From positions 29,885,236 to 29,949,235 of the forward strand of contig NC_082603.1 of NCBI RefSeq assembly GCF_030936135.1: a stretch of DNA of 64,000 bases. The letters are read 5' to 3'. Under the pieces are notes generated by a model. It was not told the origin of the DNA and searched no databases. It saw only the letters and a list, made by a program, of their open reading frames with translations. Positions 49,825 through 62,500 of this stretch are shown piece after piece; within the stretch, counting starts at the first letter, position 1; each line of letters opens with the position of its first letter. The DNA is from Gavia stellata (Eukaryota; Chordata; Aves; Gaviiformes; Gaviidae). The position numbers were made by a program, and so were the translations under genes.

Positions 49825-49905
49825 ATCACAGAATCACAGAATCACTAAGGTTGGAAAAGACCTGTAAGATCATCAAGTCACCTTGAATGTTAACCTTAAA
49901 TGTTA
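49825..49905 (-). mobile_element. CR1 LINE 3'-end fragment
   Basis: Plus strand reads ATCACAGAATCACAGAATCA and then CTAAGGTTGGAAAAGACC...AAGATCATCAAGTC, the reverse complement of a CR1 3' end (variant octamers ATTCTGTG, then the conserved tail). About 80 bases are recognisable; the similarity fades after 49885. It is the only interspersed repeat I recognise in the 19 kb to the right of MAGOH. Confidence 0.85.
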
Positions 49906-52900
49906 CCTTTAGAGATGTGCTTATGCTGCTCTGAGTGGACCTCATGTTCTCTGTTATGCTTCGACAAAAAGCTGAATTGAATTTTATTTCTTTCTAAGAT
50001 TTTTACCTGTGTTTCTGCATACTTTTAAATTGTTTTTGCATTTCATTTTTTCTCATGCTTGTCATCTCCTCTAAACAACTCATGTTCTTCCAATATGTTT
50101 GATTCCAATATTTAGTTCTTTGCTTTTCCCTCAGTCTATAAAGAAGGAAACTAGTCTACTAGGTCAGGAAATCCAAACATAAGGCTTCATTAGCAAAAAG
50201 GTAGAGACCTCTGGTATGTCCTGTCTTCTCACAGAAAACTTCCAGGCCTTACTTGTCCCCTGCATGCATCAGATTTTTCCAGTCTCTACAGCCATTTGAA
50301 AACTTATGTCAAGAAAAATACATTGCTTTCCTTTTACGTAGATAATTGTACCTTCGAGCAGTCTTTGATCTGGTGGATGCAAAGTACCATCCATTTCCTG
50401 TGCAATCCTATGTAAAACTGTTGTATAATTTTCAGGGATCCCTAGCAAGAAGCAGGCAACCCCTCAACTTCCAAACAGCCCTTGCAGATAGCCTTTATGT
50501 GCAGGTGATGTGCTGAAATCATTCAGGGTTGCCATGGCAACCTTTTTCTTCTTTATCCAGAAGACGACTGCTTTATCAGTAAATGCACCCTTTCGCAGTA
50601 CCCTGTGACTTTTGTTCAGGGGTCTCATAGCTATTACAAGCAATAGATAGGCAGGCCCTGAAATTAGCAGTGACATAGGCCCTCTTGTGCATCTTTGCTC
50701 ACTAATGCTCTTTATCCTTCATCTGTAAGTACACCAGTATTTATTCCCTCCATCTTCTCTACATTTTTTTTGGCAAAAGACTGTCCCTTCTGTACTGCAT
50801 TGGGGCATATAATTTCAGATTCTGGGTTTTGAGCACTATTATTTTATAGCTAGGAGATAAATTCTCAGTCCTGCTGTTCTCCTGTCCACTTTCCCTCATC
50901 TCAAAGAGTTCTTGGTCATCTTTTCCAAGAGTCTATTTTGTTGTGCATAACTGCTCTCCTGCCCCTAGGAGCTATCAGATTGGTTCTGTTTCATGTCACT
51001 GGCAATTTTTCAGTGATAAAAAAGAAAACAGGAGGGTGGAAACGCAAACTGAGATGAAAATTATGATACTGACTGTAATAAACTAATCCTCTTCCAGAAG
51101 CGAGGGAGTTATTTCTCTGCATGTAGATCTTATAATAAAGTGATTTGACTCTCTCTCAGAAAGTTATTCTTGATTTCCAGTCAGTCAGGATTACTGTGAC
51201 TATAAGACTATCCCATTAAACCATGGGGATGGTGCATAAGCAGTACCTTATTGACAACAGTTTAACAGAGTGGTGGATGGCAGCTTAATAAATTAATGTA
51301 TATATTTTTATATAGTTCCACATATGCAAGTACATATGCATATGTTTTTCTCTCCATCAAATAAAATGTCCTGCCCACAGATGGTTCTTGGGGTTAAAAG
51401 GATTGGAAATAATAACACATTTCTATTTTCAATGAATAAACCTATTTTGCAGTTATCGCAGCAACATCCATCTGCTGGAACATTACTTGGGCACTGCCCC
51501 CACAAGAGAAAAATTACAGGTAAAATGATGTTTAGACTATCATTACATGAATTATGTAATTATCATTAATTTACATTATATTTTGATTTCATGCTGTTTA
51601 TAAAACAGTTTGTGTAGAGAATCCAATAAATGATCAAGACCTCATCTTGTGGCAGTACCACAGAAAAGGATAATTTCAGGAAATATGTTTTGTGCTTCTG
51701 AGTCTTTGAGAATAGCATACAAAATGGTATCAGTATTAGGTATAACATCTCAGTGTTGACATAATAGATATAATAGCCCATAAACATATCTCACTTTTAA
51801 TGATCTTCATTGTCCAGGCCATGAACTGATACTTGTGTGTTGCAGGATCCTGAGGAGATACAGGGCTGGTTTGGGTGGCCAGTCATATCCCAGCCTTCAT
51901 TGCTTTTGGCCTCTGGGCCCCCAGCCCAAATATCCACTCCCCTTTCAGCACCGGCCTTTGTGCCTTGCTAGCCTGTGTGGTCTTGGACCCAGCTTTAAGG
52001 GAGATGTTAGGGATCTCTGATGGTACCTACAGAAGCTCCTGTGTTGAGACTAGGAAAGGTGTGCACGTTTTCTCCTGTGTGGTGACACAAAACTCTGATT
52101 TAGGAAGAACAGAAGAGCTTAAATGCTTGCCCAGTCACTTTGCTTCCTGCAGTGGAATAAGAAAGGTCAGGCAATAACTTATGTTCAAAAAGAAGACTTC
52201 AGTAGAATGGATTTGGTTTATTTAATAGTAAAGAAAAGGTCATGTCTTTTGTTCTTTTATTCTCACATAAATGGATTTTGTAAAGTTGAAGTTGGTTTAT
52301 CACCATTTGTGTTCTATGGATTTGTTATTTCAGTACTGGAGAAAAGGTCATCTTCTTAGTGGGTACCTGGTATTCCATGGTCCATGAAAACTCCATTATT
52401 TCTGCTGCATATGATTATGTCTTTGTTTTATTTGGGTTATACAAACTTGAATGTGTTGGCTGCACTATCCTGATAGGCTGTTTAGATTCATGTATATTTT
52501 TTTCATGTTTTGTTCACTGTGCAAGAGCTCAAAAGAGATGCCCACTCTAGTATCTTTCCTTAGGGGAGTGAATTGCATTATCTGTCTCAAAATGAAGTGT
52601 CAGTAGAAGACAGTGACTGAATATTGGCATTATTGTTTCATTGACCTCTAACTTCTCAACATGAAGCTGCTCCAATAACTGAAAGCTAACGCAATCTGTT
52701 TCTTCCTCTTTTTTAAATAAAAACCTCCTGATTTCTACTAGAGATCTAACTAAGAAAATATGAGGGCATCTCAGGAGTGAAAGCATCTGGGAAGAAGGAA
52801 CCAGTTTGGGGCTTGCAAGACTGGTAGTAGTTAAACAAAAATCAAACCAAAAACATTGGAAACCCCAACCCAAAACCTTGCTACCCTTCCGTCTCCTCAA

Positions 52901-53371
52901 ACCTTCGTATTTTCTCTGTATACTGGGAAAATACTACCTGGAATCACAGAGACACAATACAAATAAAACTGTATTACCATTATTAGTGTAATGATATTCT
53001 GTAGGATGACACTTTAGTTCTTATTGAGAAGCTTTTTGATGTAGCATTTATATACTGTAAGAGGATTTTTTGTTATTGTTTTAGAGGCCTTTTTATTGCT
53101 TTTGACATAGAGAGGTAATACTAGCATCTATAAAGATGATGGAAACAGACAAAGACATTGTGCCAGTCTAGAGCAATTTACGAACTGAATGAACATTATA
53201 TCTTTTTTCACCAGAAGGGTGGCTTTTTCTGTTCTTAATGCAAAGTGACTACAATTCCAGGTTCTCTTTACTTTTAAATGTAGTTCAAAGTACGCAAGTT
53301 GGTGAAAGAACAGTCTAGAGGAAAAGTATTTGCATACTGGAATTGAAGCTGACAGTGTTTCTGCAGTCTCG

Positions 53372-53577
53372 TCTCTTCTCTTCTCTTCTCTTCTCTTCTC
53401 TTCTCTTCTCTTCTCTTCTCTTCTCTTCTCTTCTCTTCTCTTCTCTTCTCTTCTCTTCTCTTCTCTTCTCTCTCTTCCTCTCTTCTCTTCTCTTCTCTTC
53501 TCTTCTCTTCTCTTCTCTTCTCTTCTCTTCTCTTCTCTTCTCTTCTCTTCTCTTCTTTTTCTTTTCTTTCCCTCTCT
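53372..53577. repeat. (TTCTC)n pentanucleotide microsatellite in a pure pyrimidine tract
   Basis: Near-perfect TTCTC repeats from 53372 to about 53556, interrupted once near 53470-53482 (TCTCTCTTCCTC), then degenerate T/C sequence. No purine occurs on the plus strand for 206 nt; the complementary strand is (GAGAA)n. A C-rich continuation runs to about 53628. The long repetitive Ser-Leu-Phe or Arg-Glu open frames here are artefacts of the repeat. Confidence 0.98.
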
Positions 53578-56500
53578 GCTCCCCTCCCCTTCCCCTTTCT
53601 ACCCCCCTCACCCCCCCCCCCTTCCAGCTTATGTACATTTCCACCTGATTTCTTCACAGGTTTGCAGAGAGGTAAGAATATCTCTCTGTAATCTGCCTTG
53701 CAGACCAAGACAGAAAATTTAGTATTTGATAAAGTAACTAAAATGTCCATTGCAGGTTAAAATAAAGACTTCCTTTCTTTCATTTAATTTTCTCTGTATC
53801 TCGGTAGTTATCTTTTGAGGAGGTAGGAGATGGCGTATTTTTGCAGGAGAAAGGAAATGCATAGTAGGTGTTAATGCAGCTGGCTCAGTATGAAAGTAAC
53901 TTACAACCCTTCTGGTAATCGGAATAATCTGCTAGAACAGAAAGCTATCAAAGCCTCTGCTGGAATGGGCCATCAGCCATGGGCAGCACATTCAACAAAC
54001 TCCAGTGTGTAGATGTGGAAGAAACTGATAGAGAACAGCAGTAAAGTGTGTGTATCTTACATAGTCTTCTGCTTGTAACTCTATGAATAAATTACATCCC
54101 CCCCCATGCAGCTTGCCCGCTAACCTTTGATCAAGACTGTCTGTTGTAAAAAAATTGGATAGTAGTTCTATTGTAAGATCACTAAAGAGCTTCATGAAAG
54201 GGAGAATCATTTGCTTGAAATATCTTTAAAAGCCTGTATTTTACCAGGCCTTAACAATACAGGTTTTGAATTTTTAATAGAAATGCTTGATTTTAATACT
54301 CTGGAGCATTTCACAATTTTTAACCATCATGAAAGATTCCTTAAAGTGGTAAAATGCATTTATACCTATTTTGACTTTATCATGGCCATTTCCATTTCAG
54401 ATAAAGTTATGAATCTTCCAAATGTCTTCTCTGCAGCTACCTCTAACACATTTTTTAGTATTGTTAATATACAGCAAACACATTTTACTGAGAGTTAATG
54501 TAGTCCTTGAAAATTAATTCTTTATTCAAGGTAGGTGTTATCCTTGTATACTCTGGAGAATGCTGCCGGTAATCATACACTGATACCTTTTTTTTTTCTT
54601 TTCCTCTGGCATACAAAATTTCTAAGTCTCGTGCTAGAAAAACTACAAGACATCCTTGTGTATCCTCTGAATGAAAAAATAATACCTAACTAGGTGTTCC
54701 AAGGTCTTAGCCTGAACAACTTCTTGTTCTTAGAACTACTGACTTGAATGTTTGTTTCTTTTCTGCGTTGATTCCCACTATATGGTGCTTCTAGACACTT
54801 CTGTAAGCATGCTCTCTCTGCATCTGTCAGAACCAGCCCATTGCTAAACTGGAGAACTAGCTGGTGGCTGGAGAGCATGGTTTGGTCATTAGACTGAAAG
54901 GGTTACATCATAAGCTACCTGTAAGTACTAGCAGCACATTGTCCGTAATAGAGCTCAACAAATCATATGTTGAACATTATTTTCTACATTAGTCAGAAGC
55001 CTGAAATGCGTAGGTTTACATTGCAACTCATTAACTCATAGTTTTGCATGGTTTTAAAGACTACAGAGGGATAATGGTTTTGCATATAATAATGAACCAT
55101 GTGCATTTTTTGTCGAGTACCTCAAAACTGTAAGGTTAGTGAGGTGAAGACTTATGGTTTAGGGGGGAGATTTTATGACATGGATTATAAAAAGAATGTG
55201 TGTGGAGTAAAGAAGGCTAAATATAAAGCAATTGGTCTTTGACTAAGGGAATGTTTTTTGCATGGAGTAAGAAAGAAAATCAAATGAAAATGTTTAAAAA
55301 CACTGAGGTCTGATGTGACATTTATAATGTGACTCTTTTACAAAGGAAATAGCATTTTCTTTACAGCCAGCTCATCACTGACCATTTGTCTGACTTCAGT
55401 TTTACTCCAGCAGTCTTTGAGATGATTAAAGCAGAACTGAAAAATACTTACTTCAATATGCTCATCAAATCAGAGGTGTTAGCCGATGAGTGTCAGTGGG
55501 GAAAGGCTTAATTTTAGGGTGGTGGCAGGAAAGAAAGCAATGATCTTTGTTCTTCCTATGTTGTCATAGCAGCGTAAAGTAGTGGCTTGAGGAGTTGCCT
55601 GTCTTTTTATCAGAAATTACCATGCAGTTCTTTGCATACAGTGAATGCCAGCACGATAATTATATGTGAGCACAATTTTCAAACTGCCAAATATTTTTGC
55701 TTTATACTAAGTACTAGAACTAACGACCAGGTGCCAAAGGCTGACATGAATTCATGTGTAAAAAGTTATCCTGTGTATTTTTTTCTTATAGTTGTTTGCA
55801 TTTCTTCTGTCAGCAGCACCTGTGTGTAGGTACTTGGAGGCTAAAATGCCTGGTATAGAAGATTATCAAATCATCTGAATAAGTGTCAGCTGGGGTCATT
55901 CCCCTCCCAGAGTTCCAGCCCAGCTGCCCTTCACTTCTTTCTAATTGCCGTTGGTCTCAGAGCACTCACGTTTTACCCTCTTTCCTTAGCAGTCCCTCTC
56001 GTCCTCTCTGGAAGCAAACTTTAATTATACTTTGATTATAATTTAGACAGGTTTTGTTTATTTGCTTTCTTTTTTAAAATTTTGGTAGAGAAGAGGAGAT
56101 ACTTGAGGCCTGCTGCTGCAGAAGTAGGGGTAAGTAGACAAAACTGACACTGCGTAAGATCACTGTCAACTAGCAGAATTTCTGCTTGATTCCGAAAGGG
56201 TAGCTTACTGGGGTCAGAGCTTCTCTGTGGCCCAAAAGAACAAGAGGTACCTAGAATATTTTTCAACGGACCGAGGGAAACCACATTGCTAAGTCTCGTG
56301 AGTAAAGACAGTAACTAGTACTATATAAATATAATCTGACATCTTACTTGATATTCATTAGATCTGATGACATAAATATTCTGGTAGCACTGTGTGTTGA
56401 TTTTTCTCAAAGGAGAAGATGTTAATCAAAATAATATATGGCTGTAGACTCCTGGTCTGCAGGAGCAGCTGCAGTTTACTCCTCTTTGGCCTTTTTCTTG

Positions 56501-59500
56501 TTATGAAGGTAGACTGTGCTCTAACAGGGAGGTATTAAATCAAAGCTCGGTGTATTCTGGAGCCTTCATAGCACTAGTAGTTATTGACACTAAAAATTAT
56601 GTTGTCTTCATTAGGATTTTGGCTTGAATCGACTCACTGAAATTAAAAGGCTTCTGTATACCTGCAGATTAGAAGGTGCTGCTCCAGTATTTAGGATTAA
56701 ATTGAGCTGTTTGTATAGGTAGCACAAACAGTGCGTAAGTCCCTTAGGAAAGAGGGAGGTAACTGTGCATCAAATAAATATCTAAATATATATGCTGTTA
56801 TGTATCTGTGTTTTGGCTAAGATGTGAGCGGGTGTTTGACGCTTTGCTGTTTGTACTCCCTTCAGAAAGCTCCAGTTCACCCCTTGGCCCATCCCTGCCC
56901 TGTTCAGTTCCAGGTGCTGGATTTGCCAAACACACATCTGCTCTGTAAGGTGAAAACTCTCAACAAATCTAAAGCCAACTCTGAAGAGACAGTCTAAGGT
57001 ACTAGAGATTTGCACATGGTTGTTCATATCACCTGTCGTAGTTTGCTGTGTGGTCACAATTTGAAGCACAGTCCATGCAGAACCAGCCTGCATAGTCACT
57101 GTGCAGGGAAAGTGAACTGAATGATAGTGATTTTGTAAGCACAGTTCCTGTGCTCAAGACTTACTAAAATCTTTGATGAAATTACAGCTTATATTATTTT
57201 GTGCATCGTTATTTTGGATATGTATTTTTTGCTTTTCCGTATGCCAGCCCCTGCAGTGTTGGTTTTTTGTCACCTCATCTTTCTTGCCAGTTGATGCTTT
57301 TTTTTCCCCTTCAGTTAATTCAAGATAGTCTTCCCACCCATGCAGTGGATCCCAAATAAAACCATTTGCTTTCTGCTTTGAAGGCACAAGGGGAAACCAG
57401 AAATTGTCGGCTTGTTGTTTTGAATGGTAACTTAACTGAGCATTTAATGCTGAAGTCCATCCAGGCTGGATTTGTTTGTTTGAGGCTGGGGTGAGGAGTT
57501 TAAGAGAATGTGTTCTTATGGGGGTGCCTGTGGTAAGTTTTGACTGTTCTTAACAAATCTTGAATGCTTATTAGTGTGTGTATAGGCTGTATTTACATAC
57601 TATGCAATGCTTGGTACTTGGAAGAATAGCGGTTAATACTAAGATAGGTCATAACTCTGATGACATGTACCCTTGTTACAGCCTACTAGCACTTTTATGG
57701 TGTAAGTACCTGGGACTGTCCTGGTATGGTTCTTCAAACAATGCATTGTTTCAGTTAAGAATTAATAAATAAACATTTTTGTTATAAAATACAAGTGCTT
57801 GTGAAGGCTGATCCCCTGTTTTATCCTGTTGCAGGGACATAGATCTACCTGTGTTCATTTCTTCCTAAATCAGTGAGGACAGGGGAATGTGGGGGGGAAG
57901 TTTAGCGGGTTTGGTCCATTCTCCCTTGCTTTGACCAGGCTTGTCTGCAGGGTCTGAAACAGCGTGGGTATGGTCAAACGCCTGCTGCTGTGAACAGGAG
58001 TACATGTTGACTAAATTCAAGCTGTATTTCAGATGCACGTGGAGGAGTGCATTGTTTCGATTTCCTGCAAGCCAAGGAAACACTTGTGTGCGCTCACTGT
58101 GGGGAGCTATAGCTCCCATTCAGCTGTTTTTTTCCTGAAGAATCAGTGCTGTATACCTTGTTGCTATGGGAAACCATAATGGTAGCGAATCCCTGGAACA
58201 ATGTAGCTGAAAGTCCAGAGTAATGTACTACAAACAAATGCAGCAGCATCACTAGATGCTTCTGTCACAGCTTCTTAATTTATCTAGGTCTACAGATGGC
58301 CCCGTGTCTTACCTTAGGTTGCTTGTAAGTCAGGCTTGGGGTGCACCCTTGTCCGTGTGTATTTGTATTACTTGGAGTCTGAATCTAGGCCCAGTGATCG
58401 TACTTTGGGCATCATCCCTTCTCTAATGTAATTGTTTTGGTGCCTTATATATTGAAGTTATACGAGCGTCTGTAAATGGATAACATGACCGAAGAAGAAA
58501 CCAAAATGTTCTGTATTTGGTGGTTGTCCATGTAAGTTGTAATGTTTAAGACATCACTGTTCAATTGTAGTTATCTCCTGGGTGAAGAGTGATAGCTAAG
58601 GCAAAGGAACAACCTTAACCTCCATTTGGGATTGTGTGCCAAAGCCCTATGTTTTTGTCTCTTAGTCTGCAAGAGACAAAGTAGTTATTCGTGATCAGAG
58701 TCCATATTGATATTTCTTAATGGGTAGTTCTTAAATCACCAAAATTAAAAAAAAAAAAGGGAAGAAACAAAGAGGGGTGTAGTTTGGAGAATTTGTACCT
58801 CAGCACACTGGGATGGAGCTCACATGTACATAACCCCAAAAGGGCAAAAGGATTTGACATTTGGTCTTTCCTGCAAAAAGACCAGTGCTTATAAATGACG
58901 GTCGAGGCATCTCATACGGTTGAGAGAACGAACTTATTCTCGGAATGAACTTACTCAGCTAGCTGAACTATTTAAAATTTCTTGTTCTTACAATGCCTGT
59001 ATTTATGGTACAGTGATACAGATCTTGGAAGCTCATGTTTATCTGTCAGTTTTGGAAATGAAAATAATTTTACACAGTTGTTCAAAATCTCTGCTGTGTA
59101 TATTCAACCATGTTTTGTAATGTTGAGATTGCACAGACTGTCTTGTCTTCTTTATTTCTCTTAGTAAATAATGTTCTTTTTTTCTTAAGTCCATTGCCCT
59201 TAACATTTTGCTGTTCCCCTTTGCTCTGTTAAGATCCTAATATCGATAATAAAAAGGCTTGTGTGAACAACAAAACCTCCCAAAAGATCTATTTTGAAAT
59301 TATTAACATTGTTTTTTTTAAAAAAAAAATTGTTTGTTAAGCACCATCAGTTTTAGTACCTGAGCGACTCTGCATGTGTCTTTTTGGGTGATGACGCTTC
59401 TGTTTTAAAGACTGCTACTACTACATAAATGAGTGTTGCAGTTTCACAGGACTGTCTTAAAGGAAGAGCAGAAGTTAAACATCCCAGCTGGAGTATCTTT

Positions 59501-62500
59501 CTCACTCAGCTCATAGGGGTTTGATTAACAATACTATGTGATCAGAGTGACTCTACTGAATATTGCCTTTTAAAAAAGGGATATTGGGTGTTTCTTGGAG
59601 AAAGGTGCTCCAAAAGAACCACAGGAGGCAGTCAAGAGGAACAGAAGGGCAGGCACAGGTGCAGAAGTGCTACTGTGACCTTAATAGCAGCCTAGAGATA
59701 AAGGCTTTTGGTCAGGTGTTGCCTGGAAGAGGTAAACTGTGGAGGTTTTCCTTCTGTAAATATTATGCAATAAAGGAAGGAAAGGTGTGTAATTGTCTGG
59801 TATGGCTCCCTGTGGAACCAGAGCTGCCTTTGAGGTCCGTGAACTGCTTTGTTCATACGGACAAGAAGTCTGTTAAGCTTCAGTTACTGTATTTTCTAAA
59901 AAAATTTCCATGTTCATTAAAAAAGAAAGAAAAGCAAATATGAGAAATTATTCATCTGATCATCAGGACTGTCATATTGGATCAGACTAGTTCCATTTAC
60001 CCCATCTCCTGTCTGATAGTAGCTACTAATGGATACTTAGAAAAATAATTACACCCTAGTGCTTTCTCTGCACCATTAATGGTTTTATATATAGGTATTC
60101 TGCATCCTCTCAGTTGTGTCTTTCTGAGTTGAAGCTTTGTAAAATCTTCGTCAATTAGCCTTGTTGACCTTCTTGGTGTCTTTTCTACCTGCATTAGGCT
60201 TTTTTTAAGATGGGAAGATCAAGGTTGTATGCAAAACTAAAAATACATACTAGCCATGAGTTTCCTCTACAGCAACAGATTCTGTTAACCTCACCTGCTC
60301 CTTTGCAGGCTTCCAGCCTCTGATGTGTTTGAAAAAGTTTTTATTATTAACTTCTTCATGACTTGTATTGCCACTGATGCCTTTAGCATCAAAGTAATAT
60401 GAAGTCAGTTTATGAGGTCAAGCTTTTAAATGTGGTACCCATTTCAGATGTTGTTCATAATACTGATGTAATGTAAATTTCCAATAATTTCGTGTCAGTT
60501 TTTCATTATTACAGGAAGTCTAAAAGTCAACTTAGCCTTTGTATGAAAATTCCTGGCATCAAAACTTAGACCTAAACAATACTTTCCAAGTATTATTTAT
60601 CTTCTAAGCATTATTGCAAGGTGTTCTCTTTGCTTAGATCTTATTTAGATCTGTGCCTTATTAGCAAAATACATAGATTCAGGGATTTTTCTTGAACGTT
60701 TGGTCATAAGGCTTTCCGTTATCCTTTATGTGTAATGGCTTGAATTAAATGAATGTATGTGCTTTCAGCTAAGTCCCAATGGGGGAATATATGCATGAAA
60801 ATAAATTACTACAGTTGGAACTAATGAATTCCTTGATTGGCAGACTCAGCAGATAAAATCCTGAATAGGGTAATGTGAAATGTCTTTGTTATTTGTCCTC
60901 AGTTGTACCTGGCCAAGAACTGCAGTACAACCTCTCCTCTTCTACCTGACTTTGCAGCCTGTAGGCAAGGACTGAAAAGCTGAACTGATGTGAAGACAAA
61001 AAAAAAAAAAAAGTAGTATCAGTTCATCCTCCTCTTTGCTGTAATCCTGTGTAAGCCGTCCATGTAACCAGGCTAGGGCCTATCGAAATATCAGGGAGAT
61101 TTGCTTGTTGCGCTATCACAACTTTTAGCTCCCTGCTAAGATGGCTGCCTTATCATGACTGACACGATTACAATGGTTTCCTTAACAGTGTGGAGAACTT
61201 AGCAGGCAGCTGCGGCTAATCCCTTAAGAAAAATGTTCTCCCACTGAAGAACATAGTGAAATTTGAATGCTGCAAATAATTAGAAAAAGATTATTATTTT
61301 TTAAATCATGTTAATTTTTATTCTGCTTGTTGATACAGATACAAGTTAGCATTACTAACCACCTGTAAGAGCTAAGAACATAGCCTTAACCTAGTGCTTG
61401 TTGCTTTCTTCTGGTAGATGCTACCACTGTTGGTATGAGAAATCAAAGTTCAGTGTCCTGAGGCAGATGGCCTCACTTCTGCAGATGCCGTTGTGAGGTA
61501 ATCTTTTGTGAAGCTAATCTTTTGTGTTACTGTGTCTGCTGCTGTGGTATCAAAAGCTGCAAGTTCATCTTTATCTGTGTAAAATTTGATTCTGTGAGAC
61601 TTGCTTCTTGGGTGGGGAGTCTGTGCTCGTAGCCATACAAGTAAAATGAGGTGCGCTAGCTCAGTGCATCATCAGGAGGAAAAGAAAACAGCTGGGTAAA
61701 CTATTTGCCCAGCACATTTAATCTAGCTGACACTAGCCAGTTCGGTCTCTGTCACTGCCTTGCAGAAAGTCAGCCCACCATTTTCTCTTACAGGGACTTC
61801 GGATTATTTACTGAAATGCACAGCTCTGCACATTTTTGTCCCGTGACAAGGATGACCAGCGTATGCCTTTCCTCCAGCTCATTGCAGCAGATTAGGGTTC
61901 AGCCTCACTCTTTATGTGTGAGAGCTCAGACGCTCCTGGCCCTGGCACAGACTTTGAGAGCTCTGCTTCGCCCCAGATTCACTGCATTTCACTGCATCGT
62001 GAAGCAACAGTCTTGGCTAGGACATGTGTGCTGCTGTTCCATGGGAATGATCATTTGCAAGTTGTTGCAGAAACACACAGCTGCAAAGCTGCAGCCCCAA
62101 TTTTTGTCATCAGGACACCCTACAGCAACCCTCAAACTATAACTGAAAACAACTCCACTAAGCCGTCACCTGGGACTGTACCGATACCTTCATCCAGCAG
62201 TGTGCTGTTTCCAGGGCATCTCAGTCGGCGCAAACTCTTAGAAAGTGCTCCTGTTATGGCTGTTTGAACAGAGGGCACCCAGACCCGCAAAGTAGGAGTG
62301 AGGGAGTGTGTGAGTGTGGGTGTTTTGTTAATTAGCGTTCTGAGCTGGCCACTGAGCACCCAGCATGTTAATGTGCAACTGGACTATAGCTGGAATCTGA
62401 AAGGTGGGTTATGTATCCCACATCTAAATTCACTGTCTCTGTTGCTATCTTTCTCCCTTTGAATCCTTCCAGTGTTGAGGCTGTGCATTTAGGAGACAAC

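Noticed and set aside
51875-52177. 100-codon plus-strand frame in a locally GC-richer patch
   Set aside because: No recognisable protein family; the adjoining sequence lacks paired splice signals I could support.
53274-53750. Long open frames on both strands rich in Arg-Glu-Lys or Ser-Leu-Phe
   Set aside because: Created by the TTCTC/GAGAA pentanucleotide repeat, whose unit contains no stop in several frames.
61705-62142. 145-codon plus-strand open frame
   Set aside because: No recognisable domain, Cys/Leu/Ser-rich random-looking composition, and a second frame is open over the same stretch; no promoter or splice context. Could be part of a non-coding RNA at most.
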